A stretch of 38,255 nt of DNA from RGIG9115 sp045644665 (GTDB lineage Bacteria; Bacillota; Clostridia; UBA1381). Positions 1 to 7,136 of the stretch are shown here, piece by piece. Made by a program: the position numbers and the translations under genes. Below the pieces are notes generated by a model. The model made no database searches. It had not been told where the DNA came from and worked only from the letters and a program-made list of their open reading frames with translations. The stretch covers positions 1 through 38,255 of the forward strand of contig JAZRHH010000029.1 in assembly GCA_045644665.1 (NCBI GenBank), read 5' to 3'. Positions within the stretch are counted from its first letter, which is position 1, and the number at the start of each line of letters is the position of its first letter.

Positions 1-2
1 AC

Positions 3-305
3 ATACACAGGGGAACAAAGGCTGTTCTTGATAAAAATAACATTCCATATTCCAAGCGCGCTGCTGTAAGACTTGAGAAGTCAGACTTTGACAAATATGA
101 CTATTTTATAGGCATGGAAGAGCGAAATATCCGTGATATGAAAAAAATTCTCGGGACAAGCGAGAAAATATATAAACTTCTGGAATTTGCCGGAGAGGAT
201 AGCGATATCAGCGACCCCTGGTATACTCACAATTTTGACTCCACTTATAATGATGTAACCAAAGGTTGCAGAGGTTTACTTGATGCATTGAAAAAGGAAA
301 TATAG
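3..305 (+). CDS. Low-molecular-weight protein tyrosine phosphatase, C-terminal part
   Basis: The frame is already open at base 3, so this is the last ~100 codons of a gene that starts left of the window. The translated end carries HRGTKAV, then FDKYDYFIGMEERN, then the DPWY motif followed by a TYxDVxxGCxGLL-like tail. These are hallmarks of the low-molecular-weight PTPase family. The Asp of DPWY is the family's general acid, and the catalytic CX5R P-loop would lie off the left edge. Proteins of this family dephosphorylate tyrosine (or arginine) in cytosolic proteins. An internal ATG at 114 exists, but the homology begins upstream of it, so it is not the real start. The gene ends at a TAG, about 50 nt before the rny promoter. 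Confidence 0.88.
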   Translation: MHRGTKAVLDKNNIPYSKRAAVRLEKSDFDKYDYFIGMEERNIRDMKKILGTSEKIYKLLEFAGEDSDISDPWYTHNFDSTYNDVTKGCRGLLDALKKEI

Positions 306-354
306 TGCATCATCTATATATTGTGGTTTAAATCAATTATTTTGCCAAAATGTC

Positions 355-383
355 TTGACAAAATACATATTTTGGGGTAAAAT
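355..383 (+). promoter_or_regulatory. Sigma-A promoter for rny
   Basis: TTGACA at 355-360, a 17-nt spacer and TAAAAT at 378-383. Transcription would start near 390, leaving a leader of about 210 nt before the rny start. Confidence 0.85.
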
Positions 384-389
384 ATACAT

Positions 390-602
390 GTATGCTAATA
401 TTTCTTTAAATAATTTTCTGTATTATTAATAATGAATATGCCCGTGTTTTCGGGTGTGTGTAGTTGATTATACTTAAAAGGAGCATTCTTTACCTAAAAA
501 GAACGCTCGCGTAAAAACTACATAGCGGCCTTTATAACCTGCAAAATGCTTTGCTGTGTGCGGCGTTCATTTTAAGAGAATGTATCCCATTATGATTAGG
601 GG
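390..602 (+). promoter_or_regulatory. Long structured 5' leader of rny
   Basis: This gene-free stretch holds several hairpins: CCCG/CGGG (441-444 with 451-454); an 11-bp stem with one A-C mismatch (481-491 with 498-508), enclosed by TGTAGTT/AACTACA (459-465 with 516-522); and GCAAA/TTTGC (541-545 with 550-554). No U-run follows any of them, so they do not look like intrinsic terminators. I do not recognise a known riboswitch class. The leader could control rny expression or be an RNase Y target itself, which is inference. Confidence 0.5.
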
Positions 603-2168
603 GTGCTTGATATAGAAAAGTTAGAGATTATACTAATTTGTGCACTCGCATTTTTTGCATTGCTTAATATCGCATCATTTTTCTGCGGCATTGCATACAG
701 AAAGAAAATAGCCGAGGCAAAACTTGGCTCTGCAGAAAAAGAAGCGCAAAGCATAATAGATAACGCTGTTAAGTCAGCAGATGCAAGAAAGCGCGAGCTC
801 ATGCTCGAAGCAAAAGAGGAAAACCAGAAAATGAGAGCAGACCTTGACAAGGAAATGAAAGAGCGTCGCTCAGAAATTTCACGTCAGGAAAGAAGACTTG
901 CTCAAAAAGAGGAAAACCTTGATAAAAAGACAGAGGCTCTTGAGAAAAAGGATAATACACTTAATCAAAAGCTTAAGGAGATCGAGCAAAAAAATCAGGA
1001 AATCGCAGATATAAAGAATGAGCAAACAGTTCAACTTGAGAAAATTTCAGGTATGACTCGTGAAGAGGCTGTAGAAGTTCTCATGAAAGACATTGAAGAG
1101 TCAGCGCGTCATGATGCTGCAAAGCTTGTAAAGGAAATAGAACAGGAAGCGAAAGAAAATGCTGAACGCACAGCAAAGAATATCGTTGCAATGTCTATCC
1201 AAAGAGTTGCTGCAGACCATGTGGCAGAAACAACTGTTTCTGTTGTAAATCTTCCGAATGATGAAATGAAAGGAAGAATTATCGGACGTGAAGGACGTAA
1301 CATCAGAACACTGGAAACTATGACCGGAGTAGAGCTTATTATAGACGATACACCGGAAGCAGTTATTGTTTCAAGTTTTGATCCTGTACGCCGTGAAGTT
1401 GCAAAGCTTGCACTTGAAAAGCTTATTACTGACGGACGTATACATCCTACACGTATTGAGGAAAGTGTTGACAAAGCAAAGAAAGAGGTTGAAGCTCTTA
1501 TTAAGCAGGAGGGTGAAAACGCCACATTTGAAACAGGTGTGCACGGACTTCATCCGGAGCTTGTTAAGTTCCTTGGTAAGCTTCGTTTCCGTACAAGCTA
1601 CGGACAAAATGTTCTTCGCCATGCAATTGAGGTTTCGCACCTTGCAGGAGTTATGGCAGGAGAGCTTGGACTTGATGTTAAGCTTGCTAAGCGTGCAGGT
1701 CTTTTGCACGATATAGGAAAGGCTGTTGACCACGAAATCGAAGGCTCTCACGTATCAATCGGTGCTGATATTGCAAAGAAGTATCGTGAGAACAAAGATG
1801 TCATTCATGCAATTATGGCACATCATGGAGATGTTGAACCTGAAACACTTGTTGCTTGTCTTGTACAAGCAGCAGACGCCATTTCAGCTGCCCGTCCGGG
1901 CGCACGCCGTGAAAATCTTGAAACATATATCCAAAGGCTTCAAAAGCTTGAAGAACTTGCTAACGATTTTGACGGAGTTGAAAAATCATTTGCAATACAA
2001 GCAGGTCGTGAAATCAGAATTATGATTAAGCCTGACGTTGTAAATGACGAAGGAATGGTACTTGTGGCACGTGATATTGCAAAGAAAATCGAAACAGAGC
2101 TTGAATATCCGGGCCAAATCAAAGTAAGTCTGATTCGTGAAACAAGAGCGGTAGATTACGCAAAGTAA
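603..2168 (+). CDS. rny: Ribonuclease Y
   Basis: Endoribonuclease that begins bulk mRNA decay in Firmicutes, anchored to the inner face of the membrane. The 521-residue length matches the family. The order is one N-terminal membrane helix (residues ~8-30), a long charged coiled coil (~35-190), a KH RNA-binding domain with GRIIGREGRNIRTLE near residue 225, and an HD phosphohydrolase domain with LLHDIGKAVDHE near residue 366. The start is GTG at 603; an in-frame TAG at 597-599 rules out anything upstream. The only Shine-Dalgarno-like purine run (598-603) practically touches the start codon, so initiation is unusual. A 7-codon mini-ORF from ATG 593 overlaps this start. The gene has its own promoter and terminator and appears monocistronic. 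Confidence 0.97.
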   Translation: MLDIEKLEIILICALAFFALLNIASFFCGIAYRKKIAEAKLGSAEKEAQSIIDNAVKSADARKRELMLEAKEENQKMRADLDKEMKERRSEISRQERRLAQKEENLDKKTEALEKKDNTLNQKLKEIEQKNQEIADIKNEQTVQLEKISGMTREEAVEVLMKDIEESARHDAAKLVKEIEQEAKENAERTAKNIVAMSIQRVAADHVAETTVSVVNLPNDEMKGRIIGREGRNIRTLETMTGVELIIDDTPEAVIVSSFDPVRREVAKLALEKLITDGRIHPTRIEESVDKAKKEVEALIKQEGENATFETGVHGLHPELVKFLGKLRFRTSYGQNVLRHAIEVSHLAGVMAGELGLDVKLAKRAGLLHDIGKAVDHEIEGSHVSIGADIAKKYRENKDVIHAIMAHHGDVEPETLVACLVQAADAISAARPGARRENLETYIQRLQKLEELANDFDGVEKSFAIQAGREIRIMIKPDVVNDEGMVLVARDIAKKIETELEYPGQIKVSLIRETRAVDYAK

Positions 2169-2202
2169 AAAGCTGACGGTTTTACAGAATTAGGAATAGC
2201 AG

Positions 2203-2274
2203 AATAAAACGTATTTTCGAGTTGCGGCATCTGCCGCTTGCTTCTACCCTCGAATATACGTTTTATTTTTTATT
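2203..2274 (+). terminator. rny intrinsic terminator
   Basis: A 19-bp stem with one mismatch (2203-2221 with 2250-2265 and flanking bases) encloses a small GCGGC/GCCGC hairpin and is followed by a T-rich run (2261-2274). Confidence 0.85.
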
Positions 2275-2331
2275 TGTTTATTTTCTATATTTATATAAGT
2301 AATTTAATTTAAAAAATATTTAAAATAATTA

Positions 2332-2360
2332 TTGTAAAAATAATTTTTTTATGATACAAT
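2332..2360 (+). promoter_or_regulatory. Sigma-A promoter for the MBL-metA-tyrS operon
   Basis: TTGTAA at 2332-2337, a 17-nt spacer and TACAAT at 2355-2360, about 28 nt before the first start codon. Confidence 0.75.
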
Positions 2361-2388
2361 CATATAATATGGGGAAGAGGGTGTCAAA

Positions 2389-3165
2389 ATGTGTAAATCT
2401 GATATAAAAGCATTTAATATGTATGGGAACCTGTATTTTGTAGGTAGCACAAGGGTAAGTGTTCATATTATAAAAACAGAGGAAGGTCTTGTTATGATTG
2501 ACACAGGCTATCCTGATATGTGCGACCAAATCCTTGACAGTATGGCTGAGCTTGGATTTGATCCCAAGGATATATGTGCAATATTCCATTCGCATGGCCA
2601 TATCGACCATTATGGCTGTACCCGTGAGCTTGTAGCCTTAAGCGGTGCAAAAACATATATAAGCCGTATAGATAATGAAATTGTAAACGGAACATACGAT
2701 CTTTCGTGGGCAAAGGAGCTTAACTGGGAAAGGATTGAGCCGTTTGACTGCGACGTTTTGATAGAGGACGGAGATACATTTACGTTTGGCAGTACAAAGG
2801 TTCGCTGTGTACATACACCCGGTCATACTGATGGCGTGATGTCATATTTTATAAATGTAAGTGATGGGGATGAGGAGCTCATAGCCGGTATGTTTGGCGG
2901 AATGGGCATGAATACAATGAGGGCAAAATATTTAGACAAGAACGGCTTCTCATATGACTGCAGAGATAAGTTTAAGGAAAGTATTTTAAAGCTTAGAAAT
3001 GAACATGTAGATATTGTTATGGGAAATCATCCGGAAGGCAACAACACCGTACTAAAAAGCCTCGGTGAAATGTCATCTGTAGACCCTGATGAATGGCAAC
3101 GACATCTCGATGACGGAGAACGGTCACTTAAAAATACCATAGCAAAGGAAACACAAACCCTATAA
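2389..3165 (+). CDS. Metallo-beta-lactamase-fold hydrolase
   Basis: A 258-residue cytosolic protein of the metallo-beta-lactamase superfamily. The metal-binding signature HxHxDH is seen as HGHIDH (His69, His71, Asp73, His74), with further candidate ligands at His146 (TPGHTDG) and in the GNHPEGN motif near the C-terminus. There is no signal peptide. The superfamily includes glyoxalase II, ribonucleases, lactonases and many unassigned hydrolases, and the sequence does not let me choose a substrate. It is the first gene of an operon with metA (16 nt downstream) and tyrS. That suggests a housekeeping role, but I cannot link it to methionine synthesis directly. Ribosome site GAAGAGGG lies just before ATG 2389. 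Confidence 0.9.
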   Translation: MCKSDIKAFNMYGNLYFVGSTRVSVHIIKTEEGLVMIDTGYPDMCDQILDSMAELGFDPKDICAIFHSHGHIDHYGCTRELVALSGAKTYISRIDNEIVNGTYDLSWAKELNWERIEPFDCDVLIEDGDTFTFGSTKVRCVHTPGHTDGVMSYFINVSDGDEELIAGMFGGMGMNTMRAKYLDKNGFSYDCRDKFKESILKLRNEHVDIVMGNHPEGNNTVLKSLGEMSSVDPDEWQRHLDDGERSLKNTIAKETQTL

Positions 3166-3181
3166 AAAGGAGGATGGATGT

Positions 3182-4099
3182 ATGCCTATAAGAACACCGG
3201 ATAAGCTGCCGGCTACAACACAGCTTAGAGCAGAAAATATATTTGTTATGAGTGAAACAAAGGCAATGCATCAGGATATAAGACCTTTAAAAATTGCGAT
3301 AGTAAACCTAATGCCAACCAAAATTGCAACAGAAACTCAACTGCTCCGACTTCTTAGTAATTCGCCCTTGCAGGTGGAAATAGATTTTGTACAAATGGAC
3401 TCTCATGTGTCAAAAAACACACCTGTAGAGCATCTGGAGGCATTTTATAAATCATTTTCGGAAATAAAAAATTCAAACTATGACGGAATGATAATTACAG
3501 GCGCACCTGTGGAAAATATGAAATTTGAAGAGGTTGACTATTGGGAAGAACTTTCCGGGCTTATGGAATGGACAAAAACCCATGTGACCTCAACATTTCA
3601 CATTTGCTGGGCAGCACAGGCGGGACTTTATTACCATTACAACGTTGAAAAGTATCCGCTTGAGAAAAAATGCTCGGGAATATTTAAGCACAAGGTACAC
3701 AGAAGTACCTCAAAGCTCCTCAGAGGTTTCGATACAGAGTTTCATGCACCCCATTCAAGACATACAGAGGTGCGGGCAGAGGATATAAAGAAAAACAGTA
3801 ACCTGGAAATCCTTGCAGACAGCGAGGAGGCAGGGGTTTATATAGTGTTTACCAAAAAGGGACGGCAGATTTTTGTGATGGGTCATTCCGAATACGATGC
3901 AAATACTTTGCGTGACGAGTATTTCAGAGACGTTGACAAAGGAATAAACCCTGAGGTGCCAAAGCACTATTTCCCTGATGATAACCCAAAGAAAAAGCCT
4001 GTTGTGAACTGGCGTTCGCACGCGTCACTTCTATTTTCTAATTGGCTAAATTATTTCGTATACCAAATTACACCTTATGATATTGAAAATATAAAATAA
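3182..4099 (+). CDS. metA: Homoserine O-acyltransferase (predicted acetyl-CoA specific)
   Basis: Catalyses acylation of L-homoserine, the entry step of methionine biosynthesis. The 305-residue protein has the MetA glutamine-amidotransferase-like fold. The nucleophile is Cys142 (FHICWAAQ), and the catalytic partners are His235 and Glu237 in GHSEYD. Residue 111 is Glu (GAPVE). In this family Glu at 111 is associated with acetyl-CoA use and Gly with succinyl-CoA use, so the likely product is O-acetylhomoserine despite the historical name homoserine O-succinyltransferase. A strong AAGGAGG precedes ATG 3182. The gene is co-transcribed with the MBL hydrolase and with tyrS 15 nt downstream. No SAM riboswitch or T-box can fit in the short gaps. 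Confidence 0.96.
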   Translation: MPIRTPDKLPATTQLRAENIFVMSETKAMHQDIRPLKIAIVNLMPTKIATETQLLRLLSNSPLQVEIDFVQMDSHVSKNTPVEHLEAFYKSFSEIKNSNYDGMIITGAPVENMKFEEVDYWEELSGLMEWTKTHVTSTFHICWAAQAGLYYHYNVEKYPLEKKCSGIFKHKVHRSTSKLLRGFDTEFHAPHSRHTEVRAEDIKKNSNLEILADSEEAGVYIVFTKKGRQIFVMGHSEYDANTLRDEYFRDVDKGINPEVPKHYFPDDNPKKKPVVNWRSHASLLFSNWLNYFVYQITPYDIENIK

Positions 4100-4114
4100 A
4101 CGGAGGAATTTATA

Positions 4115-5332
4115 ATGGCAGACAATGTTTTTGACGTCTTATTAGAGAGAGGTCTTATAGCACAAACAACACACGAAAAGGAAATAAGAGAGCTTCTGGC
4201 AAATGAGAAGGTAACATTTTATATAGGCTTCGACCCAACAGCGGATAGCCTTCATGTAGGACATTTCTTGCAAATGGTTGTAATGCGCCATATGCAAAAC
4301 TTTGGTCACAGACCAATCGCCCTTGTTGGCGGCGGAACAGGTATGATAGGTGATCCCAGCGGAAGAACTGATATGCGTCAGATGATGACTGTGGATATGA
4401 TAAATCATAATTGTGAATGCTTTAAAAAGCAGCTTTCAAGTGTTATTGATTTTTCGGAAGGCAAGGCAATTATGGTAAATAATGCTGATTGGCTCAGAGA
4501 TCTTAACTATATAGAGTTCTTAAGAGATATCGGCTCTTGTTTTTCAGTAAACAAAATGCTTACTGCAGAGTGCTTTAAGCAAAGACTTGAAAAAGGTCTT
4601 TCATTCGTTGAATTTAACTATATGCTCATGCAAAGCTATGACTTCCTTATGCTTTCACGTGAGTATGGCTGTAAGATAGAGCTTGGCGGAGACGACCAGT
4701 GGAGTAATATCCTTGGTGGTATTGATCTTTGCCGCAGAAAAGACCAGAATCAGGTGTATGGTATGACATTTACCTTGCTTACAAACAGCGAAGGTAAGAA
4801 AATGGGTAAAACTGCAAGCGGTGCAGTATGGCTTGATCCTGAAAAGTTTGCGCCATATGACTTCTATCAGTACTGGGTAAATGTAAATGATTCAGACGTT
4901 ATCAAGTGCCTTAAGCTTCTTACATTTGTTCCAATGGAAGAAATCTACGAGCTTGAAAAGCTTGAAGGTCAAGAGCTCAACAAAGCTAAGAAGATTCTTG
5001 CATACGAGGTTACAAAGCTTGTACACGGTGAAGAAGAGGCAAACAAGTGCCGTGAAGCGGCAGAGGCTGTATTTGCAAAAGGCGGCATAAGCGAAAATAT
5101 GCCAACAACTTCAATTCCAAACCTTGTAGGAATGGGTATCCTTGACGTAATTGCCGAGGCTGGAATTGTGGCATCAAAGGGCGAGGGCAGAAGAATTATT
5201 ACCCAAAACGGACTTTCTGTAAATGATAAAAAGGTTACAGACGTAAATATGACCGTAACAGAAGACATGATTGTTGACGGAAGTATGATTGTTAAAAAAG
5301 GTAAAAAAGTGTTCCACAGAATAACTCTATAA
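4115..5332 (+). CDS. tyrS: Tyrosyl-tRNA synthetase
   Basis: Class I aminoacyl-tRNA synthetase that charges tRNA-Tyr in the cytosol. The 405-residue protein shows the HIGH-type motif HVGH (residues 47-50), the GGDDQWSN tyrosine-pocket segment (~191-198), a KMSKS-type motif KMGKT (~229-233) and a C-terminal S4-like RNA-binding domain (from ~340, with GEGRRIITQNGLSVNDKKV). This is the bacterial TyrS type. The ribosome site CGGAGG precedes ATG 4115. Many Firmicutes tyrS genes sit behind a T-box. Here the gap to metA is only 15 nt, so any tRNA-responsive control would have to act from the operon promoter region, where I see no T-box. Confidence 0.98.
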   Translation: MADNVFDVLLERGLIAQTTHEKEIRELLANEKVTFYIGFDPTADSLHVGHFLQMVVMRHMQNFGHRPIALVGGGTGMIGDPSGRTDMRQMMTVDMINHNCECFKKQLSSVIDFSEGKAIMVNNADWLRDLNYIEFLRDIGSCFSVNKMLTAECFKQRLEKGLSFVEFNYMLMQSYDFLMLSREYGCKIELGGDDQWSNILGGIDLCRRKDQNQVYGMTFTLLTNSEGKKMGKTASGAVWLDPEKFAPYDFYQYWVNVNDSDVIKCLKLLTFVPMEEIYELEKLEGQELNKAKKILAYEVTKLVHGEEEANKCREAAEAVFAKGGISENMPTTSIPNLVGMGILDVIAEAGIVASKGEGRRIITQNGLSVNDKKVTDVNMTVTEDMIVDGSMIVKKGKKVFHRITL

Positions 5333-5334
5333 AT

Positions 5335-5368
5335 AAAAACAAGTGAGCAACAGCTCACTTGTTTTTTT
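5335..5368. terminator. Bidirectional terminator between tyrS and the CuAO-N gene
   Basis: A perfect stem (A-rich 5' arm ending ACAAGTGAGC, loop AACA at 5349-5352, matching 3' arm) is followed by seven T on the plus strand and, because the 5' flank is A-rich, by a T-run on the minus strand as well. It serves two convergent genes. Confidence 0.92.
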
Positions 5369-5373
5369 AGTGC

Positions 5374-6366
5374 TTAGTTAATTGAAAATGTAAGAGTACC
5401 TTCTGAAATCTCTGCATTTAGTCCAACTACTTCTGTAAAGAATGACATTGGAACATGTGTGATGCCTGTTCCGTCAACACATGCACATACAGGAGCTTGT
5501 CCGAGAGATACAGGTGCCATTCTGCCAACTGTGTATGAGTCTTCACCAATTGAGAATGCAAACTTGCCGCTGTTAATCATAACGCTTCTAAGCTCGCCGT
5601 CCCAGTCAACTGTAAATCCAAGAGCTTCCAATACGCTTCTGACAGGAATCATACCCTCTGCACCTTCTGCTTCTACATAGTCAAATTCCTTTTCTCCTGC
5701 AACTATCTTTGAAAAGCCCTCTGCTTCTTCCGGAATTTCCTGTGCCTTGTTTAGAACTATAACCTTTTTAGGTGTTGTCTGTGCCGGAAGGCTGAAAAGT
5801 ACCATGTCGTAAATTACTATAAGGTCTTGACCATCAAGGTTTCCGTCAAAGAACTCGCGGCTAAGCTTTATAATCTCTGTTTCCTCTGCAACTGAAATTG
5901 CAAGACTTTCACCTTGATTTATGTACATTCCAAACTCATCTTCGCCGCTCTTTGTGAAGTTATCAACAAGCACAGTAGACTCAGCTTCTGTAGCTTTTAC
6001 GATAACTGTTGGTGAGTACTGTGCAGGGAGTGAAAGTACCATTGGAGTATCTTCTCTTACATAAAGAGTAACACTGTCTTCTTTTTGAAGCTCTGTCATT
6101 TCGCCCTCGGTTGTAATTGTAAGCTGGAGAGCATTTTTGTTAATAATAATTTCTTCTCCTGCTTCTGTTTCGGCAAGGAAAGTATCTTCCTCTACGCCTG
6201 TGATCTTACCTGAAATTGTTATGTATGCAGCGTGCTTTTCTTCTTGCACGGTTTCAACGACCTCTTCGGAAATTAGCATTGTTCCGTATGGATCTTCTGC
6301 AAATGCTGTGCTAAGTGAAAGAGCAGTTGCTCCTGCAAGTATAAGTGATAATAATTTTTTGTTCAT
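5374..6366 (-). CDS. Secreted copper-amine-oxidase-N domain protein
   Basis: A 330-residue exported protein. An N-terminal signal peptide (MNKKLLSLILAGATALSLS, cleavage near AFA-E) is followed by a beta-rich acidic region (~30-220) of unknown function. A C-terminal region (~225-330) resembles the CuAO-N (stalk) domain, with IPVRSVLEALGFTVDWDG and a second copy-like half ending in THVPMSFFTEVVGLNAEI. In Clostridia and Paenibacillus-type genomes these domains occur on surface proteins and do not imply oxidase activity. Ribosome site AGAGGTG precedes the ATG. No clear promoter was found to its right; TATTAT (6421-6426, minus) has only a poorly spaced TTGCAA. The GH26-like protein at 24208 carries related repeats. 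Confidence 0.85.
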   Translation of the reverse strand: MNKKLLSLILAGATALSLSTAFAEDPYGTMLISEEVVETVQEEKHAAYITISGKITGVEEDTFLAETEAGEEIIINKNALQLTITTEGEMTELQKEDSVTLYVREDTPMVLSLPAQYSPTVIVKATEAESTVLVDNFTKSGEDEFGMYINQGESLAISVAEETEIIKLSREFFDGNLDGQDLIVIYDMVLFSLPAQTTPKKVIVLNKAQEIPEEAEGFSKIVAGEKEFDYVEAEGAEGMIPVRSVLEALGFTVDWDGELRSVMINSGKFAFSIGEDSYTVGRMAPVSLGQAPVCACVDGTGITHVPMSFFTEVVGLNAEISEGTLTFSIN

Positions 6367-6478
6367 AATAAAACACCTCTTTTTAAAAAATTTTTTAAGC
6401 GATTTTTTCGCCCTTCGTATATAATACTTTTTAAAATGCCAAAAGGTTGCAAAAAATAATAAAAAAATTTTTTTAGGC

Positions 6479-6504
6479 TATAATAACATAGAACATACGT
6501 GTTC
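6479..6504 (+). promoter_or_regulatory. -10 box with adjacent inverted repeat before the lipoprotein gene
   Basis: TATAAT at 6479-6484 has no good -35 at standard spacing. Just downstream, GAACA (6491-6495) and TGTTC (6500-6504) form a perfect 5-bp inverted repeat with a 4-nt centre, at the expected transcription start. It could be an operator. Confidence 0.4.
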
Positions 6505-6533
6505 ATAATGCCAAAAGAAAGGAATTTAATATA

Positions 6534-6785
6534 ATGAAAAAAATAAGACTTTTAATTTCAACTGCTGTACTTGCGCTTGTACTGGCTTCATGCTCTGCAG
6601 AAGAAAACCACGAAAATACTACCGAGACTCATATGCCTGAAACTTCACCATCTGCTACAAATACTGTAAGCGGGGACCTTGGAAATGCCACAGGCAATAT
6701 GGCAAAAGGTGTTGGTGACAGTGTAAGAGATATGGGAAATGCTGCAAAAAATGCAGGCAACAAGGTTGCAGATTCCATGAGATAA
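6534..6785 (+). CDS. Small lipoprotein
   Basis: An 83-residue predicted lipoprotein. Lys/Arg at the N-terminus, a hydrophobic stretch and the lipobox LASC (Cys20) indicate lipidation and anchoring on the outer face of the membrane. The mature part is Thr/Ser/Glu-rich and then a low-complexity Gly/Asn/Ala/Asp/Lys segment with repeats of the type GNxxGNMAKGV and GNAAKNAGNKVADSM, which may form an amphipathic helix. A ribosome site AAAGGA precedes the ATG. A hairpin terminator follows at 6799. I recognise no family-specific function, and the gene appears monocistronic. Confidence 0.75.
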   Translation: MKKIRLLISTAVLALVLASCSAEENHENTTETHMPETSPSATNTVSGDLGNATGNMAKGVGDSVRDMGNAAKNAGNKVADSMR

Positions 6786-6798
6786 TGCCACAAATTAT

Positions 6799-6846
6799 AA
6801 AGCGTGGGACTGTTAAGCAAAATTTTACATGTCCCATGCTTTTAAT
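6799..6846 (+). terminator. Terminator after the lipoprotein gene
   Basis: A 12-bp stem with one G-T wobble (6799-6810 with 6831-6842), a 20-nt loop and a short T-rich tail. Confidence 0.6.
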
Positions 6847-6879
6847 TTAAGTCACATTACACAAAAGACGAAAAAACAG

Positions 6880-6908
6880 TTGACAAAAAAAGGTGTAGGG
6901 TATATAAT
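6880..6908 (+). promoter_or_regulatory. Consensus sigma-A promoter for the carB leader
   Basis: A perfect TTGACA (6880-6885), 17-nt spacer and perfect TATAAT (6903-6908). It is the closest match to consensus in the window. Confidence 0.9.
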
Positions 6909-6913
6909 ATATG

Positions 6914-6931
6914 AAGCACAAATTTGTGCTT
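6914..6931 (+). promoter_or_regulatory. 18-bp perfect palindrome at the carB start site
   Basis: AAGCACAAATTTGTGCTT is fully self-complementary and begins five bases after the -10 box, covering the expected transcription start. It could be a repressor operator or a 5'-end mRNA hairpin. It does not match the ArgR or PyrR sites I know. Confidence 0.6.
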
Positions 6932-6964
6932 TGTTATGAAAATTTTATTTGAAGGAGAAATACT

Positions 6965-7078
6965 ATGAAGTCCACAGCGATATATAACGGAATATCAATG
7001 CTAGTTACAAATTCGTATGGTACTTCTGTTTGCTGTTGTATTAATCATTCAAATTTTTCCGGCTTATGCAAAGGGTGA
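6965..7078 (+). CDS. Possible 37-codon leader peptide upstream of carB
   Basis: ATG 6965 follows an excellent ribosome site (GAAGGAG, 6951-6957). The frame runs 37 codons to TGA 7076-7078, inside the 5' arm of the terminator at 7061. The peptide begins MKSTAIYNGISMLV and contains three consecutive Cys codons (7031-7039). A different frame of the same DNA, from ATG 7017, encodes a signal-peptide-like stretch (MVLLFAVVLIIQIFPAYA then KGD). The segment may therefore be a regulatory leader peptide or a small exported peptide broken by a frameshift. Both readings are inference; only the start signal and open frame are seen. Confidence 0.4.
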   Translation: MKSTAIYNGISMLVTNSYGTSVCCCINHSNFSGLCKG

Positions 7079-7111
7079 CTTATTTCATTTTTGCAAAAGC
7101 CGTTTTTTTTA
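7061..7111 (+). terminator. Intrinsic terminator / probable attenuator in front of carB
   Basis: GGCTTATGCAAA (7061-7072) pairs with TTTGCAAAAGCC (7090-7101) with a single A-A mismatch, followed by eight or nine T. The carB ribosome site begins about 12 nt later, leaving no room for a promoter. carB expression must therefore pass through this terminator, as in transcription attenuation. Confidence 0.75.
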
Positions 7112-7136
7112 GCAAATACTTAAGGAGGAAATAATC

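Noticed and set aside
1109..1525. A 138-codon minus-strand open frame inside rny
   Set aside because: Antisense shadow of a charged coiled-coil region; low-complexity Ser/Ala/Phe composition and no start signals.
4085..4114. T-box or SAM riboswitch controlling tyrS or metA
   Set aside because: The gaps before metA and tyrS are only about 15 nt, and the leader before the MBL gene is too short for either element.
6491..6504. LexA (SOS) box before the lipoprotein gene
   Set aside because: GAAC and GTTC are six bases apart instead of the four of the Firmicutes LexA site.
6909..7060. PyrR-binding loop upstream of carB
   Set aside because: I looked for the conserved PyrR anti-antiterminator loop and did not find it. 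The palindrome at 6914 does not match it.
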